Shown here: positions 1 through 8,227 of the stretch, in pieces
Position numbering within the stretch: the first letter of the stretch is position 1
Layout of the letters: each line of letters begins with the position of its first letter
DNA from: an uncultured Lachnospiraceae bacterium
Lineage (GTDB): Bacteria; Bacillota; Clostridia; Lachnospirales; Lachnospiraceae
Direction of reading: 5' to 3'
Length of the DNA stretch: 64,000 nucleotides
NCBI GenBank assembly: GCA_947053345.1
Contig: CAMRSM010000011.1
Span: 1-64,000 of the forward strand
Notes under the pieces: generated by a model
What the model was told of the DNA's origin: nothing
What the model saw: only the letters and a program-made list of their open reading frames with translations
Database searches by the model: none
Made by a program: the position numbers and the translations under genes

Positions 1-36
1 TTTCTGTCAATGGGTCGCTCCTTTCTTTGGGCGCGG

Positions 37-67
37 AAAAGGGATTTCCCGTAATTGGAAAATCCCT
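37..67 (-). terminator. Rho-independent terminator of the serine recombinase
   Basis: Read on the minus strand, an AGGGATTT...AAATCCCT stem is followed by a run of four T. It lies 30 bases past the recombinase stop, so it probably ends that transcript. Confidence 0.6.
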
Positions 68-97
68 CTCTGCTGTCGGTTATTCGGTTTAGCTGTT

Positions 98-1942
98 TTA
101 CTGTGCGGTGGCGGCGGCTTGCGCCTTTTTCCTCGCCCGATATTCTCGCGCTTTGATACGGTTGTACTCCCGTTGCTGTTCGCGGTTTCTGGCGCGGTAG
201 GCTCTGGAATATTCCCGGTGGTAGGCGCGGCTCTTTTCCTTTTTCGCTTCTTCGATTTCCTCCCGCATTTTTTTGATTTCCTGCTCTGTCGGCTCTGCAA
301 GCTGTGTCAGTTCGTTCTCAAATTTGCCGATATGGTTGAAGTATATCCCGATATGCTGAATGGCGTATCTCGCCCGTTTCTGGTCGCGCTCATGCACTTC
401 GATTTTGCTGATAAACTCGTTGAGAATAGCGGGGGTGAGTTCGGCAAAGTCGGCATACCGTTCTGTCAGCTTCACAAACCTCTGCGCCCGCCCTCCCGCG
501 TTCAGGGAAGCGGACAACTGCTCTTTGATTTCCGCAAGTTCCTCTTTCAGCGTATAATATTCTTCCGAATACTTCTGTGACATTTGCTCATAGCGGTCTT
601 GCGGGATAGCGCCCAGTGCGTTGTCCTCGTACAGCTTATCCAGAACCTTTTCGATTTGTTCAAGCCGCGCCCGGATTTGCGGGACACGCTTCTGCTGTTT
701 CTTCGTCCTGTCGGTCTGCTGTACGTCAAGGCTCTTTTTCACTAAGGCTTCAAAATCTGCCCTGTTGCTGATGGAGTATTCCGCGATTTTTTTCAGCACG
801 TCCGCAACGGTCTGCATGAGTAAATCCGCGTCCATGATGTGCGGGGAATGGCACTTCGGGTTTCTGGCTTTCCCCTTGTGGTACTCACTGCAAAAGGCAA
901 CGTGCCGTTTGCCGCCGTTCCTGTAATCTATCCGTATGTGCATTTTTGCGCCGCAGTCCTTACAGAAAAGCAAGCCCGACAAAGGGTGGATTTCCCCGTC
1001 CCCGTTTGGTCGCTTGACGGGCGCATTTTCCAAAATCTGCTGTACGTTTTCAAAATCGGCGCGGTCGATAACCGGCGCATGGACATTTTCGGTAATCTGC
1101 CACTGGCTTCGGTCTACATAGTGGTTTCGTTTGTCACGGAAATGTTTTGTGGTCTTGAAGTTTACAACGTCGCCGCAATACTCCTGCCGCGTGAGGATAT
1201 GGGTCAGCGTGGCTTTGTTCCATTTGTAACGGTTGTCCTCGTTCAGCGGCTTGCTTTTTGCCGTCCCCCGCCCACGGTCTTTCATGTAGAATGTGGGCGT
1301 TGGGATTTGCTCATTTTTCAGATATACGGCGATTTGGTTTCGGTTCTTCCCGTTCAGAAACAGGCGGAAAATCAAGCGGACAACTTTGGCTGCTTCTTCA
1401 TCAATTATCCAAAAATCTTTGTTGTCGGGGTCTTTGACATATCCGTAGGGGGCTTCGGTTGCGATTGGCTTGCCGCTCGTCCCCTTTGTGCGGATACCCG
1501 TTTTTACTTTCTTGCTGATGTCCCTTGCGTACCATTCTGACATGATGTTGATGAACGGCGCAAACTCCAACGTGTCGGGCTTTTCGCTGTCTATCCCGTT
1601 GTTTACCGCGATAAAGCGCACGTTGTTTCTGCGGAAAATCTCCATAGCGTTTCCCACTTGGAGATAGTCGCGCCCCCAGCGGGTCATGTCTTTCATAATG
1701 CACACGCCGATTTTGCCGTTTTCCACGTCCTCTATCATGCGGGAATAAGCGGAGCGGTCAAAAAACCTGCCGCTTTCGTCATCGTCAATGTAGTGCCGGA
1801 TATTGGCTAATTTTAGCTGTCTGGCATAGCTTTCCGGAAATTTCTTCTGGTTCTGTATGGAGTTGCTCTCGCCGCCGTCCCTGTCCTCGTCCCCCACGGA
1901 TAGGCGGGAGTAAAGGGCTGTGATTTTGCTGTAATCATTCAT
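98..1942 (-). CDS. Large serine recombinase of an integrative element
   Basis: The protein of about 614 residues is a site-specific recombinase that would integrate and excise a mobile element. The N-terminal resolvase domain carries the YSRLS motif with the likely nucleophile Ser15. A recombinase domain follows from about residue 170, then a zinc-ribbon-like segment (CKDCG, later CSEYH and CHS), a coiled-coil region and a Lys/Arg/Tyr-rich tail, as in TndX/TnpX-type enzymes. I chose the ATG at 1942 because GGAGGA lies seven bases upstream; an upstream in-frame start at 1963 has no such site. The gene reads away from nifU, which fits the first gene inside an element that extends left of the window. 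No truncation is seen. Confidence 0.93.
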   Translation of the reverse strand: MNDYSKITALYSRLSVGDEDRDGGESNSIQNQKKFPESYARQLKLANIRHYIDDDESGRFFDRSAYSRMIEDVENGKIGVCIMKDMTRWGRDYLQVGNAMEIFRRNNVRFIAVNNGIDSEKPDTLEFAPFINIMSEWYARDISKKVKTGIRTKGTSGKPIATEAPYGYVKDPDNKDFWIIDEEAAKVVRLIFRLFLNGKNRNQIAVYLKNEQIPTPTFYMKDRGRGTAKSKPLNEDNRYKWNKATLTHILTRQEYCGDVVNFKTTKHFRDKRNHYVDRSQWQITENVHAPVIDRADFENVQQILENAPVKRPNGDGEIHPLSGLLFCKDCGAKMHIRIDYRNGGKRHVAFCSEYHKGKARNPKCHSPHIMDADLLMQTVADVLKKIAEYSISNRADFEALVKKSLDVQQTDRTKKQQKRVPQIRARLEQIEKVLDKLYEDNALGAIPQDRYEQMSQKYSEEYYTLKEELAEIKEQLSASLNAGGRAQRFVKLTERYADFAELTPAILNEFISKIEVHERDQKRARYAIQHIGIYFNHIGKFENELTQLAEPTEQEIKKMREEIEEAKKEKSRAYHREYSRAYRARNREQQREYNRIKAREYRARKKAQAAATAQ

Positions 1943-2065
1943 GTGCATATCCTCCTGCGTCAATATAGGTGTTGCTTACAGTTAAGATAATGCACTCCAG
2001 GCTGCAAACGCGATGTGCCAGTATTTGAAAATAGCAGCATTCTGGGCGCAGGGGGATAATTTCCG
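1943..2065. other. Probable element/chromosome boundary (att region)
   Basis: This 123-bp gap separates the 5' end of the recombinase from the stop codon of nifU. Elements of the Tn4451/TndX class place the recombinase gene next to one end, so the crossover site should lie here. The att core cannot be identified without the other end or an empty site. Confidence 0.4.
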
Positions 2066-2497
2066 TCACTCCCCACATATGTGGCAGGAAGCACAGTCCG
2101 GAAATTGGCTTTGGTCATATTCCACACCATTTTTATCATAGTAATCTTTTATTGCTGCCCTGACTGCTTCCTCCGCCAAAACAGAACAGTGTAATTTGTG
2201 GGCAGGCAGCCCGTCAAGCGCTTCGGCCACTGCTTTGTTGGTCAGTTTTAAAACTTCTGGGAGCGGCTTGCCCTTGATCATTTCGGTTGCCATAGAGCTT
2301 GCGGCGATTGCCGACCCGCAGCCAAAGGTCTCGAATTTTACGTCAGATACGGTATCGTTATCAATTTTCAGGTAAACTTTCATGATATCGCCGCATTTTG
2401 CATTTCCAACTTCCCCAACGCCGTCCGCGTCAGCAAGAAATCCGACATTCCGGGGATTCCGGAAATGATCCATAACTTTTTCGCTGTATAGTGCCAT
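2066..2497 (-). CDS. nifU: NifU/IscU-type iron-sulfur cluster scaffold protein
   Basis: This 143-residue cytosolic protein assembles Fe-S clusters using sulfur from the adjacent cysteine desulfurase. The three family cysteines are visible: Cys35 in AKCGD, Cys60 in FGCGSA and Cys104 in LHCS, with the conserved Asp37. The C-terminal tail carries a CASCHICGE cysteine cluster, seen in clostridial NifU forms. It lies 131 bp downstream of nifS on the same strand and is probably cotranscribed. The stop codon is 123 bp from the recombinase start, so the mobile element sits directly behind this gene. Confidence 0.95.
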   Translation of the reverse strand: MALYSEKVMDHFRNPRNVGFLADADGVGEVGNAKCGDIMKVYLKIDNDTVSDVKFETFGCGSAIAASSMATEMIKGKPLPEVLKLTNKAVAEALDGLPAHKLHCSVLAEEAVRAAIKDYYDKNGVEYDQSQFPDCASCHICGE

Positions 2498-2628
2498 TTG
2501 TTTTTTCTCCTATTCTGAATTCTGCTTCCCCGCCCCAGCGCCCGAAAGGAAGAGTTTCCGCCCGCAGGCGGCCGGAAAATGTTCCCCAGTGCAGTTCGGC
2601 GGTATGCTTTTCAAATTCGACTGCCATT

Positions 2629-3813
2629 TCAGAGGATAAAAGGTTTCTTACCGTTTTGTTTGTCCTTCCACAATGGTGACATTTCGCGAAGGTATCCGAC
2701 AATTTCCGGCACGGCCTGCAAGATCTGCGCCACATCCCCCTCCGAGTTTTGCGCATTGAGCGACAGGCGTAGGGAGCCGTGTGCAATCTCATGCGGTCTG
2801 CCGATGGCGAGCAGGACATGGCTTGGGTCTAGCGCGCCGGAGGTGCAGGCGGAACCGGAGGAGGCGCAGATTCCCCTGTCGTCCAGCAAAAGCAGGAGGC
2901 TCTCGCCCTCAATGCCTTCAAAGCAAAAACTGACATTTCCGGGCAGGCGGCTTTGCGCATCACCATTTAGCGCGGAGTGGGGGATCTTGGAAAGACCGTC
3001 GATCAAGGCTGCCCGCAGTTTCAATAATTTTTCCGTATTTTCTTTCATATTTGCGCAGGCTTCTTCCAAAGCAGCGGCCATGCCCATGATAGCGGGTACG
3101 TTTTCTGTCCCGCCGCGTTTACCGCGTTCCTGCGCGCCGCCTTCGATCAGGTTTGTCAGTGGGATGCCGCGTCTGGCGTAAAGTACCCCCACGCCTTTTG
3201 GACCATGGAATTTGTGGGCGGAGAGGGAAAGCAGGTCGATGTTTTGCGTGCGCACATGGATCGGCATGTGCCCGGCAGCCTGCACAGCGTCCGTGTGGAA
3301 CGGTATCCGGTGTTCATGGCAGACAGCACCGATTTCTGCGACGGGAAGGATGGAACCGATCTCGTTGTTGGCGTACATGATACTGACCAGACAGGTTTCT
3401 TCCCGGATGGCATCTGCAACTTGTTTCGGATAAACCATGCCGTTTTCGTGGACGGGAAGCAGGTCAATCTCAAAACCTTCCCTTTCCAGCTTTTCAAGCA
3501 TATGCAGGACGGCGTGGTGCTCAAATGCGGAGGAAATGATGTGTTTTTTTCCGCTGCGTTCCCCCCATTTTGCGGCAGAGAGGATTGCCTGGTTGTCCGA
3601 TTCGCTGCCGCCGGAGGTGAAATAAATCTCATCGGGTGCAGCCCCGATACAGGCGGCAATGCGCTCCCTTGCGAACCGCAGTGCCGATGCCGCCCTCTGC
3701 CCGGTTTCATATAGGCTGGAGGGATTTCCCCAGATTTCGTCCATATAGGGAAGCATTTCACGAATGGCAGCCGGGCTCATTTTTGTTGTCGCTGCGTTAT
3801 CTGCGTAAATCAT
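2629..3813 (-). CDS. nifS: Cysteine desulfurase NifS/IscS
   Basis: This 394-residue PLP enzyme converts cysteine to alanine and passes the sulfane sulfur to NifU. The N-terminus (IYADNAATTKMSPAA) is typical. The PLP lysine is Lys201 in SAHKFHGPKG, and the active-site cysteine is Cys323 in SSGSACTSGAL. The ATG overlaps the stop of the preceding small reading frame by four bases, which suggests translational coupling. Transcription should start at the strong promoter at 4073-4101. The divergent Rrf2 regulator across that promoter is the likely controller. Confidence 0.96.
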   Translation of the reverse strand: MIYADNAATTKMSPAAIREMLPYMDEIWGNPSSLYETGQRAASALRFARERIAACIGAAPDEIYFTSGGSESDNQAILSAAKWGERSGKKHIISSAFEHHAVLHMLEKLEREGFEIDLLPVHENGMVYPKQVADAIREETCLVSIMYANNEIGSILPVAEIGAVCHEHRIPFHTDAVQAAGHMPIHVRTQNIDLLSLSAHKFHGPKGVGVLYARRGIPLTNLIEGGAQERGKRGGTENVPAIMGMAAALEEACANMKENTEKLLKLRAALIDGLSKIPHSALNGDAQSRLPGNVSFCFEGIEGESLLLLLDDRGICASSGSACTSGALDPSHVLLAIGRPHEIAHGSLRLSLNAQNSEGDVAQILQAVPEIVGYLREMSPLWKDKQNGKKPFIL

Positions 3814-4031
3814 TTTTCCTCACATTCTGCCGTCAGAAGATTACGGCTGTCTTGATTAGGCGGGTGCGGTGGCATCTGTTCCTGTTCGGCGAAGTCCTGA
3901 TCCGGATTGGCAGTGATAGAACAGGGAATGCTTCGCGGTCGCCGGGCAGTCCGTTTGTGCCCAACATAGCATTGGAAAGTTTCAAATTTATATCCGCCCA
4001 TAATATTTTCCTGATTTTTTAAGTTCCGCAC
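3810..4031 (-). CDS. Small unknown reading frame leading the nifS operon
   Basis: This frame of up to 73 codons lies between the nifS promoter and nifS and ends in a four-base overlap with the nifS start. The first start is GTG; an internal ATG (MGGYKFETF) is 10 codons later with a weak AGGA upstream. I do not recognise the product. It has two cysteines and a proline-rich, charged C-terminal half, and no membrane segment. The coupling to nifS and the position right after the promoter argue for translation. It could instead be a leader without a stable product. Confidence 0.4.
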   Translation of the reverse strand: MRNLKNQENIMGGYKFETFQCYVGHKRTARRPRSIPCSITANPDQDFAEQEQMPPHPPNQDSRNLLTAECEEK

Positions 4032-4072
4032 GATCCATCCATAAATTTGTCTTTGGGGAATGGATTGACGAT

Positions 4073-4101
4073 ATCATACACCTATAAACCTATCTTGTCA
4101 A
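4073..4101 (-). promoter_or_regulatory. nifS operon promoter
   Basis: On the minus strand a perfect TTGACA (4096-4101) is followed by a 17-base spacer and TATGAT (4073-4078). The spacer holds two TAGGT-containing steps (ATAGGTTTATAGG), which relate to the adjacent tandem repeat. Confidence 0.8.
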
Positions 4102-4125
4102 TAGGTAAATAGGTAAATAGGTAAA
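4101..4125. promoter_or_regulatory. Tandem TAGGTAAA repeats, probable Rrf2 operator
   Basis: Three consecutive 8-bp copies of TAGGTAAA lie between the divergent nifS and Rrf2 promoters and abut the nifS -35 box. The position suits binding by the Rrf2 protein encoded next door. Binding is inferred. Confidence 0.5.
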
Positions 4126-4140
4126 AGAAATAAAATTTGC

Positions 4141-4170
4141 TTGATACTCCCTTTCAGCTTGTATTATAAT
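4141..4170 (+). promoter_or_regulatory. Promoter of the Rrf2 regulator
   Basis: TTGATA at 4141-4146 and TATAAT at 4165-4170 are separated by 18 bases. The start codon lies about 30 bases downstream. Confidence 0.7.
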
Positions 4171-4201
4171 AGGTTTATCCAAAATGGAGGTGGCAGTTAC
4201 A

Positions 4202-4648
4202 TTGATTTCGACGAAGGGAAGATACGCCCTGCGCGTGATGACAGACCTTGCACAGCAGGATGTGGACGGATATATACCGTTGGAGGAGATTGCAAACAGG
4301 CAGGGGATCTCAAAAAAATATCTGGAAATCATACTGAAAGTTTTGATTACAAAAAAATTCCTGAAAGGAATGCGCGGAAAAAACGGGGGCTACCGTCTTA
4401 CCCGCCGCCCGGAGGAGTACACGGTCGGGGAGATTTTGGAGCTGACAGAGGGGACGCTTGCGAGTGTGGCATGCCTTTGCGCTGACGCGGAGCCATGCGG
4501 GCGCAGGGAACAGTGCAGTACCCTTCCGATGTGGAGGCGGTTTGACCGGATGGTGCATGACTTTTTTTACGGCATCACGCTCGCGGATCTGGCAGATGGG
4601 AAGAATGGCGGGATAATGGAACCGGAGGGAAAAGGCAGCGGAGAATAA
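4202..4648 (+). CDS. Rrf2 family transcriptional regulator (IscR-like)
   Basis: This 148-residue winged-helix regulator probably senses iron-sulfur status and controls the divergent nifS-nifU operon. The start MISTKGRYALRVM is the family signature, and three cysteines around residues 95-110 (CLC...C...C) form the likely cluster ligands. I place the start at the TTG at 4202, because GGAGG at 4186-4190 is correctly spaced for it and the family normally begins at this residue. The in-frame ATG at 4184 lies upstream of that ribosome binding site. Confidence 0.88.
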   Translation: MISTKGRYALRVMTDLAQQDVDGYIPLEEIANRQGISKKYLEIILKVLITKKFLKGMRGKNGGYRLTRRPEEYTVGEILELTEGTLASVACLCADAEPCGRREQCSTLPMWRRFDRMVHDFFYGITLADLADGKNGGIMEPEGKGSGE

Positions 4649-4666
4649 TATAATCCTGAAATTGTC

Positions 4667-4714
4667 TTGACAAACATACCAATGGTATGATACCATAAAC
4701 ATACCATCAGTATG
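4667..4714 (+). promoter_or_regulatory. tetR promoter with two CATAC palindromes
   Basis: TTGACA lies at 4667-4672 with a TACCAT -10 candidate at 4691-4696. Two inverted repeats overlap it: CATACCAATGGTATG (4675-4689) and CATACCATCAGTATG (4700-4714). This is a typical autoregulatory layout for a TetR repressor. Confidence 0.75.
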
Positions 4715-4735
4715 TAAGAAGGAGGTGATCCCGTT

Positions 4736-5389
4736 ATGGCGAGGAATAAGCACCCGGAGGAAACCGTCAATTTGATTCTTGACGTTGCCTGCCGCCTGTT
4801 TGTAGAAAAGGGCTTTGAGCACACGTCCATCCAGGATATTATTGACAATTTGGGCGGGCTGACCAAGGGTGCGATCTACCATCATTTTAAGTCAAAGGAA
4901 GATATTTTAGAGGCGGTTATCAGCCGGATGACAGAAGAATCGAACCGGATGCTGATAGAGGTTCGTGACCGCACTGATTTGACGGGGAAGGATAAATTGA
5001 AGACCATTTTTAAGGAATCAATCTTTCGACCGGTTCAGGATGAAATCTTTACCCAGGCTCCCAACCTTGGTGATAACCCGAAATTACTTTTCAGTATTTT
5101 TTGCAATACAATACGGGAGGTCGCGCCGGATTATATCTTTCCGATTATTCGGCAGGGGATTGATGATGGAACAATTGTGACCGATTATCCGGAGCAGTTG
5201 GCGGAACTGATTATACTGGTTGCGAATATCTGGGCAAATCCGATGATATTTGATAATACGCCGGAGGAGTCCTGTGCGAAATTTATGATATTCCGGCAGA
5301 TGATGCAGGGTTTTGGGATGGATATTGTGGATGACGAAATGGTGGAGCGCCTTATGGAGCTTTCAGCAATTTATCAGAAAAACAAATAG
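4736..5389 (+). CDS. TetR/AcrR family transcriptional regulator
   Basis: This 217-residue repressor has the N-terminal TetR helix-turn-helix (residues about 10-55; motif TSIQDIIDNLGGLTKGAIYHHFKSKEDIL). An alpha-helical ligand-binding domain follows. An AAGGAGG site sits upstream of the ATG. It probably represses itself and the MFS exporter downstream, because CATACC/GGTATG palindromes occur before both genes. The ligand is unknown; a drug-like substrate of the exporter is the usual case. Confidence 0.92.
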   Translation: MARNKHPEETVNLILDVACRLFVEKGFEHTSIQDIIDNLGGLTKGAIYHHFKSKEDILEAVISRMTEESNRMLIEVRDRTDLTGKDKLKTIFKESIFRPVQDEIFTQAPNLGDNPKLLFSIFCNTIREVAPDYIFPIIRQGIDDGTIVTDYPEQLAELIILVANIWANPMIFDNTPEESCAKFMIFRQMMQGFGMDIVDDEMVERLMELSAIYQKNK

Positions 5390-5790
5390 GGAAAAAGGAT
5401 GCTGCAAAGAAAATAGCCTGCCTGAAAGGAAGGAAACGGGGAGCAGTTTATATTTATTTGCAGCACCATTTTTTAAATATTATACATACCGCCGTGCGGT
5501 ATGATATGGGGGATTCGTGTTTTGGGTCAAATATTGTTGTAAGGTTTTAAGATTATATATTATGCGGTTTTGGCTTCTGCACTGGCATATGGATTGCCCG
5601 CAGTGGTAATTTACCGGATTTTGGAAAGGGGGACTGAATCGGATGGAAGTTTAACCTATCAATTATGTTTAGTTGGGTGTAAGCCCCATCTGACAAGCTG
5701 AGATAGCAGGATAGGGGTATGAGGAATTAGCGGAGCGGATTCCGAAATTCCTTTGACAGTCGAAGAATATTATTTTAACCTGTAAGGAGG
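5390..5790 (+). promoter_or_regulatory. Intergenic control region of the MFS gene
   Basis: No gene is seen here. It holds a candidate terminator (GATGCTGCAAA pairing with TTTGCAGC, then a T run near 5470). It also holds a 19-bp operator, CATACCGCCGTGCGGTATG, at 5485-5503 with perfect 8-bp arms, and a TTGACA near 5753. The palindrome matches the two before tetR, so the same repressor should act at both promoters. Confidence 0.6.
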
Positions 5791-7059
5791 ATGAAAATGG
5801 AACAAAAATTATTTTCAAAGAATTTTACGCTGGTGGTGATCGGGCAGATTATTTCCCTGTTTGGAAATGCGACCATCCGGTTTGCGCTGCCGCTCTACCT
5901 GTTAAACCAGACAGGTTCTTCCACGCTTTTCGGGACGGTCACAGCATGCGCGTTTCTGCCCGCCATTCTGCTTACGCCCGTCGGCGGTATTGTCGCGGAC
6001 AGGGTAAACAAGCGGAACATCATGGTGATACTGGATTTTTTCACGGCTGCGGTGATTGCTGCCTTTTCCATATTGTCTGGTGGAGTGAACCTTATCCTTT
6101 TGATTGTGGTCACACTAATGCTTTTGTACGGGATTGCGGGCGCGTACCAGCCGGCTGTGCAGGCGAGTATCCCGGCACTGGTAAGCACCGGGCATATTAT
6201 GGAGGCAAATTCGGTGGTCAATATTATCAGCTCGCTTGCCGCCCTTTCAGGTCCTGTCCTTGGCGGGATTTTATACAGCAATTACGGTCTGAAACCGGTT
6301 TTGTGGGTCTGCACGCTATGCTTTATTTTGTCTGCAGTGATGGAACTGTTTATCAAGATTCCGTTTCAAAGGCAGGAGTCCGGCGGCGGGGTATGGAAGA
6401 TCGTAAAAAAGGATTTTGCGGAGAGTATCCAGTTTATCCGCAGGGATAAGCCCGCAATCGGGAAAACCGTATCCGTCGTGTGCGGGGTGAACCTCTTCCT
6501 TTCCGCCATGATTCTTGTCGGTCTGCCTTACCTGGTGACGGAGGTGATGTTTGATAAGGCAGGATATGATTCTGATTATGTCAATAAGCTTTATGGATAT
6601 GCCCAGGGGGCGCTTGCTGCAGGAAGCCTTGCCGGCGGGATTGGCGCGGGAGTCCTGGTAAAGAAGCTAAAGATTCAAAAGACCGGGAATCTGTTAATTC
6701 TTTGTGCTGCCTTTGTATTCCCGATTGCGGTTTCGCAGATATTTTCTGCATCCGGGATGGTTTGTTATCTGGTTATGACACTGTGCTGTTTTATTATTAT
6801 GTTCTTTTCAACTATTTTTACCGTGCAGATGATGTCCTTTATGCAGATGGAAACACCGCAGGAGCTGATCGGGAAGGTGATTGCCGCAGTCCTTATGTTT
6901 TCCATGTGCGCACAGCCGCTCGGCAATGCGCTCTATGGGGTTTTGTTTGATTTGTGTGAAGGGTATGAATATGCTGTTATATTGTTTGCGGGAAGTGTTT
7001 CCCTTGCGATAGCGGTCTGCACGAAAAAAATATTTGAGGGGTTTGGGGAGCGGGGGTGA
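5791..7059 (+). CDS. MFS transporter, probable drug efflux
   Basis: This 422-residue integral membrane protein has about 12 hydrophobic segments and the MFS loop motif between segments 2 and 3 (GGIVADRVNKRNIM). Its overall pattern matches the macrolide-efflux type (MFS_3/MefA-like) group. An AAGGAGG site precedes the ATG. Pairing with a TetR gene and shared operators points to ligand-induced export of a small hydrophobic compound. The substrate cannot be told from the sequence. Confidence 0.88.
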   Translation: MKMEQKLFSKNFTLVVIGQIISLFGNATIRFALPLYLLNQTGSSTLFGTVTACAFLPAILLTPVGGIVADRVNKRNIMVILDFFTAAVIAAFSILSGGVNLILLIVVTLMLLYGIAGAYQPAVQASIPALVSTGHIMEANSVVNIISSLAALSGPVLGGILYSNYGLKPVLWVCTLCFILSAVMELFIKIPFQRQESGGGVWKIVKKDFAESIQFIRRDKPAIGKTVSVVCGVNLFLSAMILVGLPYLVTEVMFDKAGYDSDYVNKLYGYAQGALAAGSLAGGIGAGVLVKKLKIQKTGNLLILCAAFVFPIAVSQIFSASGMVCYLVMTLCCFIIMFFSTIFTVQMMSFMQMETPQELIGKVIAAVLMFSMCAQPLGNALYGVLFDLCEGYEYAVILFAGSVSLAIAVCTKKIFEGFGERG

Positions 7060-7061
7060 GC

Positions 7062-7496
7062 CTAAATCCCCATGTGCTTCCACGGTCTGTTTTTGTCAAG
7101 CCACCCCATTTTTTCCCAGTATACGCCATCAGGGTATTCAGGATTATTTTTATGTAATGATTTCTGTATTACACGGCAGATAAGAAATTTTACTTTTGGG
7201 GTGGTCTTTGTCCTTGCGGGTTTTTGGTAGCCGGTGGCGGCAAGTTTTTTTGACAGCCGTTTCATTTTTTCCGTAAGTTTGGTGCGCTTTTTTTCGGTGA
7301 GGTTTTCCCGGACGATATCATTCATAAGCCTGCCCGTAAATATCCTGATTTCGGAAATGCCCCACCATGAAAGGCTGTGCTTTATGTCTTTCGCGGTTGA
7401 CCTTGCCCCTGCGCTGAGGCACTGCGTGATAATGACCGCCCGTTTCGCAAACAGTGCAGGAGCGGGACGTTGCTGTTTTCTGTGTGAATGCGGCAT
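7062..7496 (-). pseudogene. 5'-truncated flavodoxin-like NAD(P)H oxidoreductase
   Basis: The frame encodes the C-terminal half of a flavodoxin-fold NADPH-dependent FMN reductase-like protein (AKRAVIITQCLSAG, SLSWWGISE, and a GVYWEKMGWLD end). The N-terminal half with the FMN-binding loop is missing. The sequence before residue 10 (MPHSHRKQQ) does not continue the family, and no ribosome binding site is evident. It converges on the MFS gene. I read it as a remnant. Confidence 0.65.
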
Positions 7497-7572
7497 CTTT
7501 GCAGGTGTGGGTGTCTTTTACATGCAGTTTGTGCATCCCGTACAAAATGCCGGGCAAATATTTTGTTTTGCC

Positions 7573-7601
7573 TTGACAAATCCTGAATCCGATGTTATAT
7601 T
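7573..7601 (+). promoter_or_regulatory. Promoter of the metG T-box leader
   Basis: A perfect TTGACA (7573-7578), a 17-base spacer and TATATT (7596-7601) precede the structured leader. Confidence 0.8.
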
Positions 7602-7607
7602 GCTATC

Positions 7608-8071
7608 ATAAAACGGCGGGGGCGGCTGCTTCCGCGGGGAATAGGAAAAAGGCAGGGAAGGAAAGAGTACGGGGTGAAAGCTTTTACAGAGAATTCCGCG
7701 GACAGCAAGGCTGTCCTGCTGAGAGCGGGAGAAGGGGAAGCGTCGGAAAATGGTTCCGGAGCTGCGCAGTCGAGGAGATTGCAGGCAGGGGACTTGCAGG
7801 GATGCAAGTGGATTGCTTTGGACAAAGAAAAGCCGGATATGGTTGCTGCGTATGGATGTTCCGGCGGGCTTAGACTGCGACGGATGCGCCCGTTAGCGCG
7901 ATATGCTGTAGGTCATAGTATGCTTCGTGCAGTGCACAGGGGGAATGTGGGAGAGCGTAGCGGTGACAGCAGCAGACGAGGCACATTCCGTGAGGGATGT
8001 GCGAAATAAAGTGGTACCACGGGAGATAACTCCTGTCTTTATCGGGAAAGATAGAGGCAGGAGCTTTTTTT
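7608..8071 (+). ncRNA. T-box leader (tRNA-sensing riboswitch) of metG
   Basis: The long untranslated leader ends with the T-box core AAAGTGGTACCACG (8008-8021), whose GGTACC bulge region pairs with the acceptor end of uncharged tRNA. A terminator hairpin follows. Upstream sequence is rich in paired segments, including a GGTGAAAGC start of stem I. By position it should sense uncharged tRNA-Met. I could not place the specifier codon with certainty. Reading frames within this stretch are not genes. Confidence 0.88.
8030..8071 (+). terminator. Regulated terminator of the T-box leader
   Basis: CTCCTGTCTTTATC pairs with GATAGAGGCAGGAG and is followed by seven T. The 5' side overlaps the region that would form the antiterminator with the T-box core. 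Confidence 0.85.
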
Positions 8072-8227
8072 CGGTGTACCGGAGAGGGGTTTGCGGAACG
8101 AAAAAACAGCAAGTGCCCGGACAGAACCCGGAGGGATTTTTGGGAGTGGGTCGGACAAAAATACCTTCTGGGTATTGGGTACCGGCAGGGTGCTTGCGGA
8201 ACTAAAACCAGAAAGGAAAGATCAGCT

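Noticed and set aside
7592..8205. Short open frames inside the metG leader
   Set aside because: They lie in the T-box leader, and the structured RNA explains the sequence.
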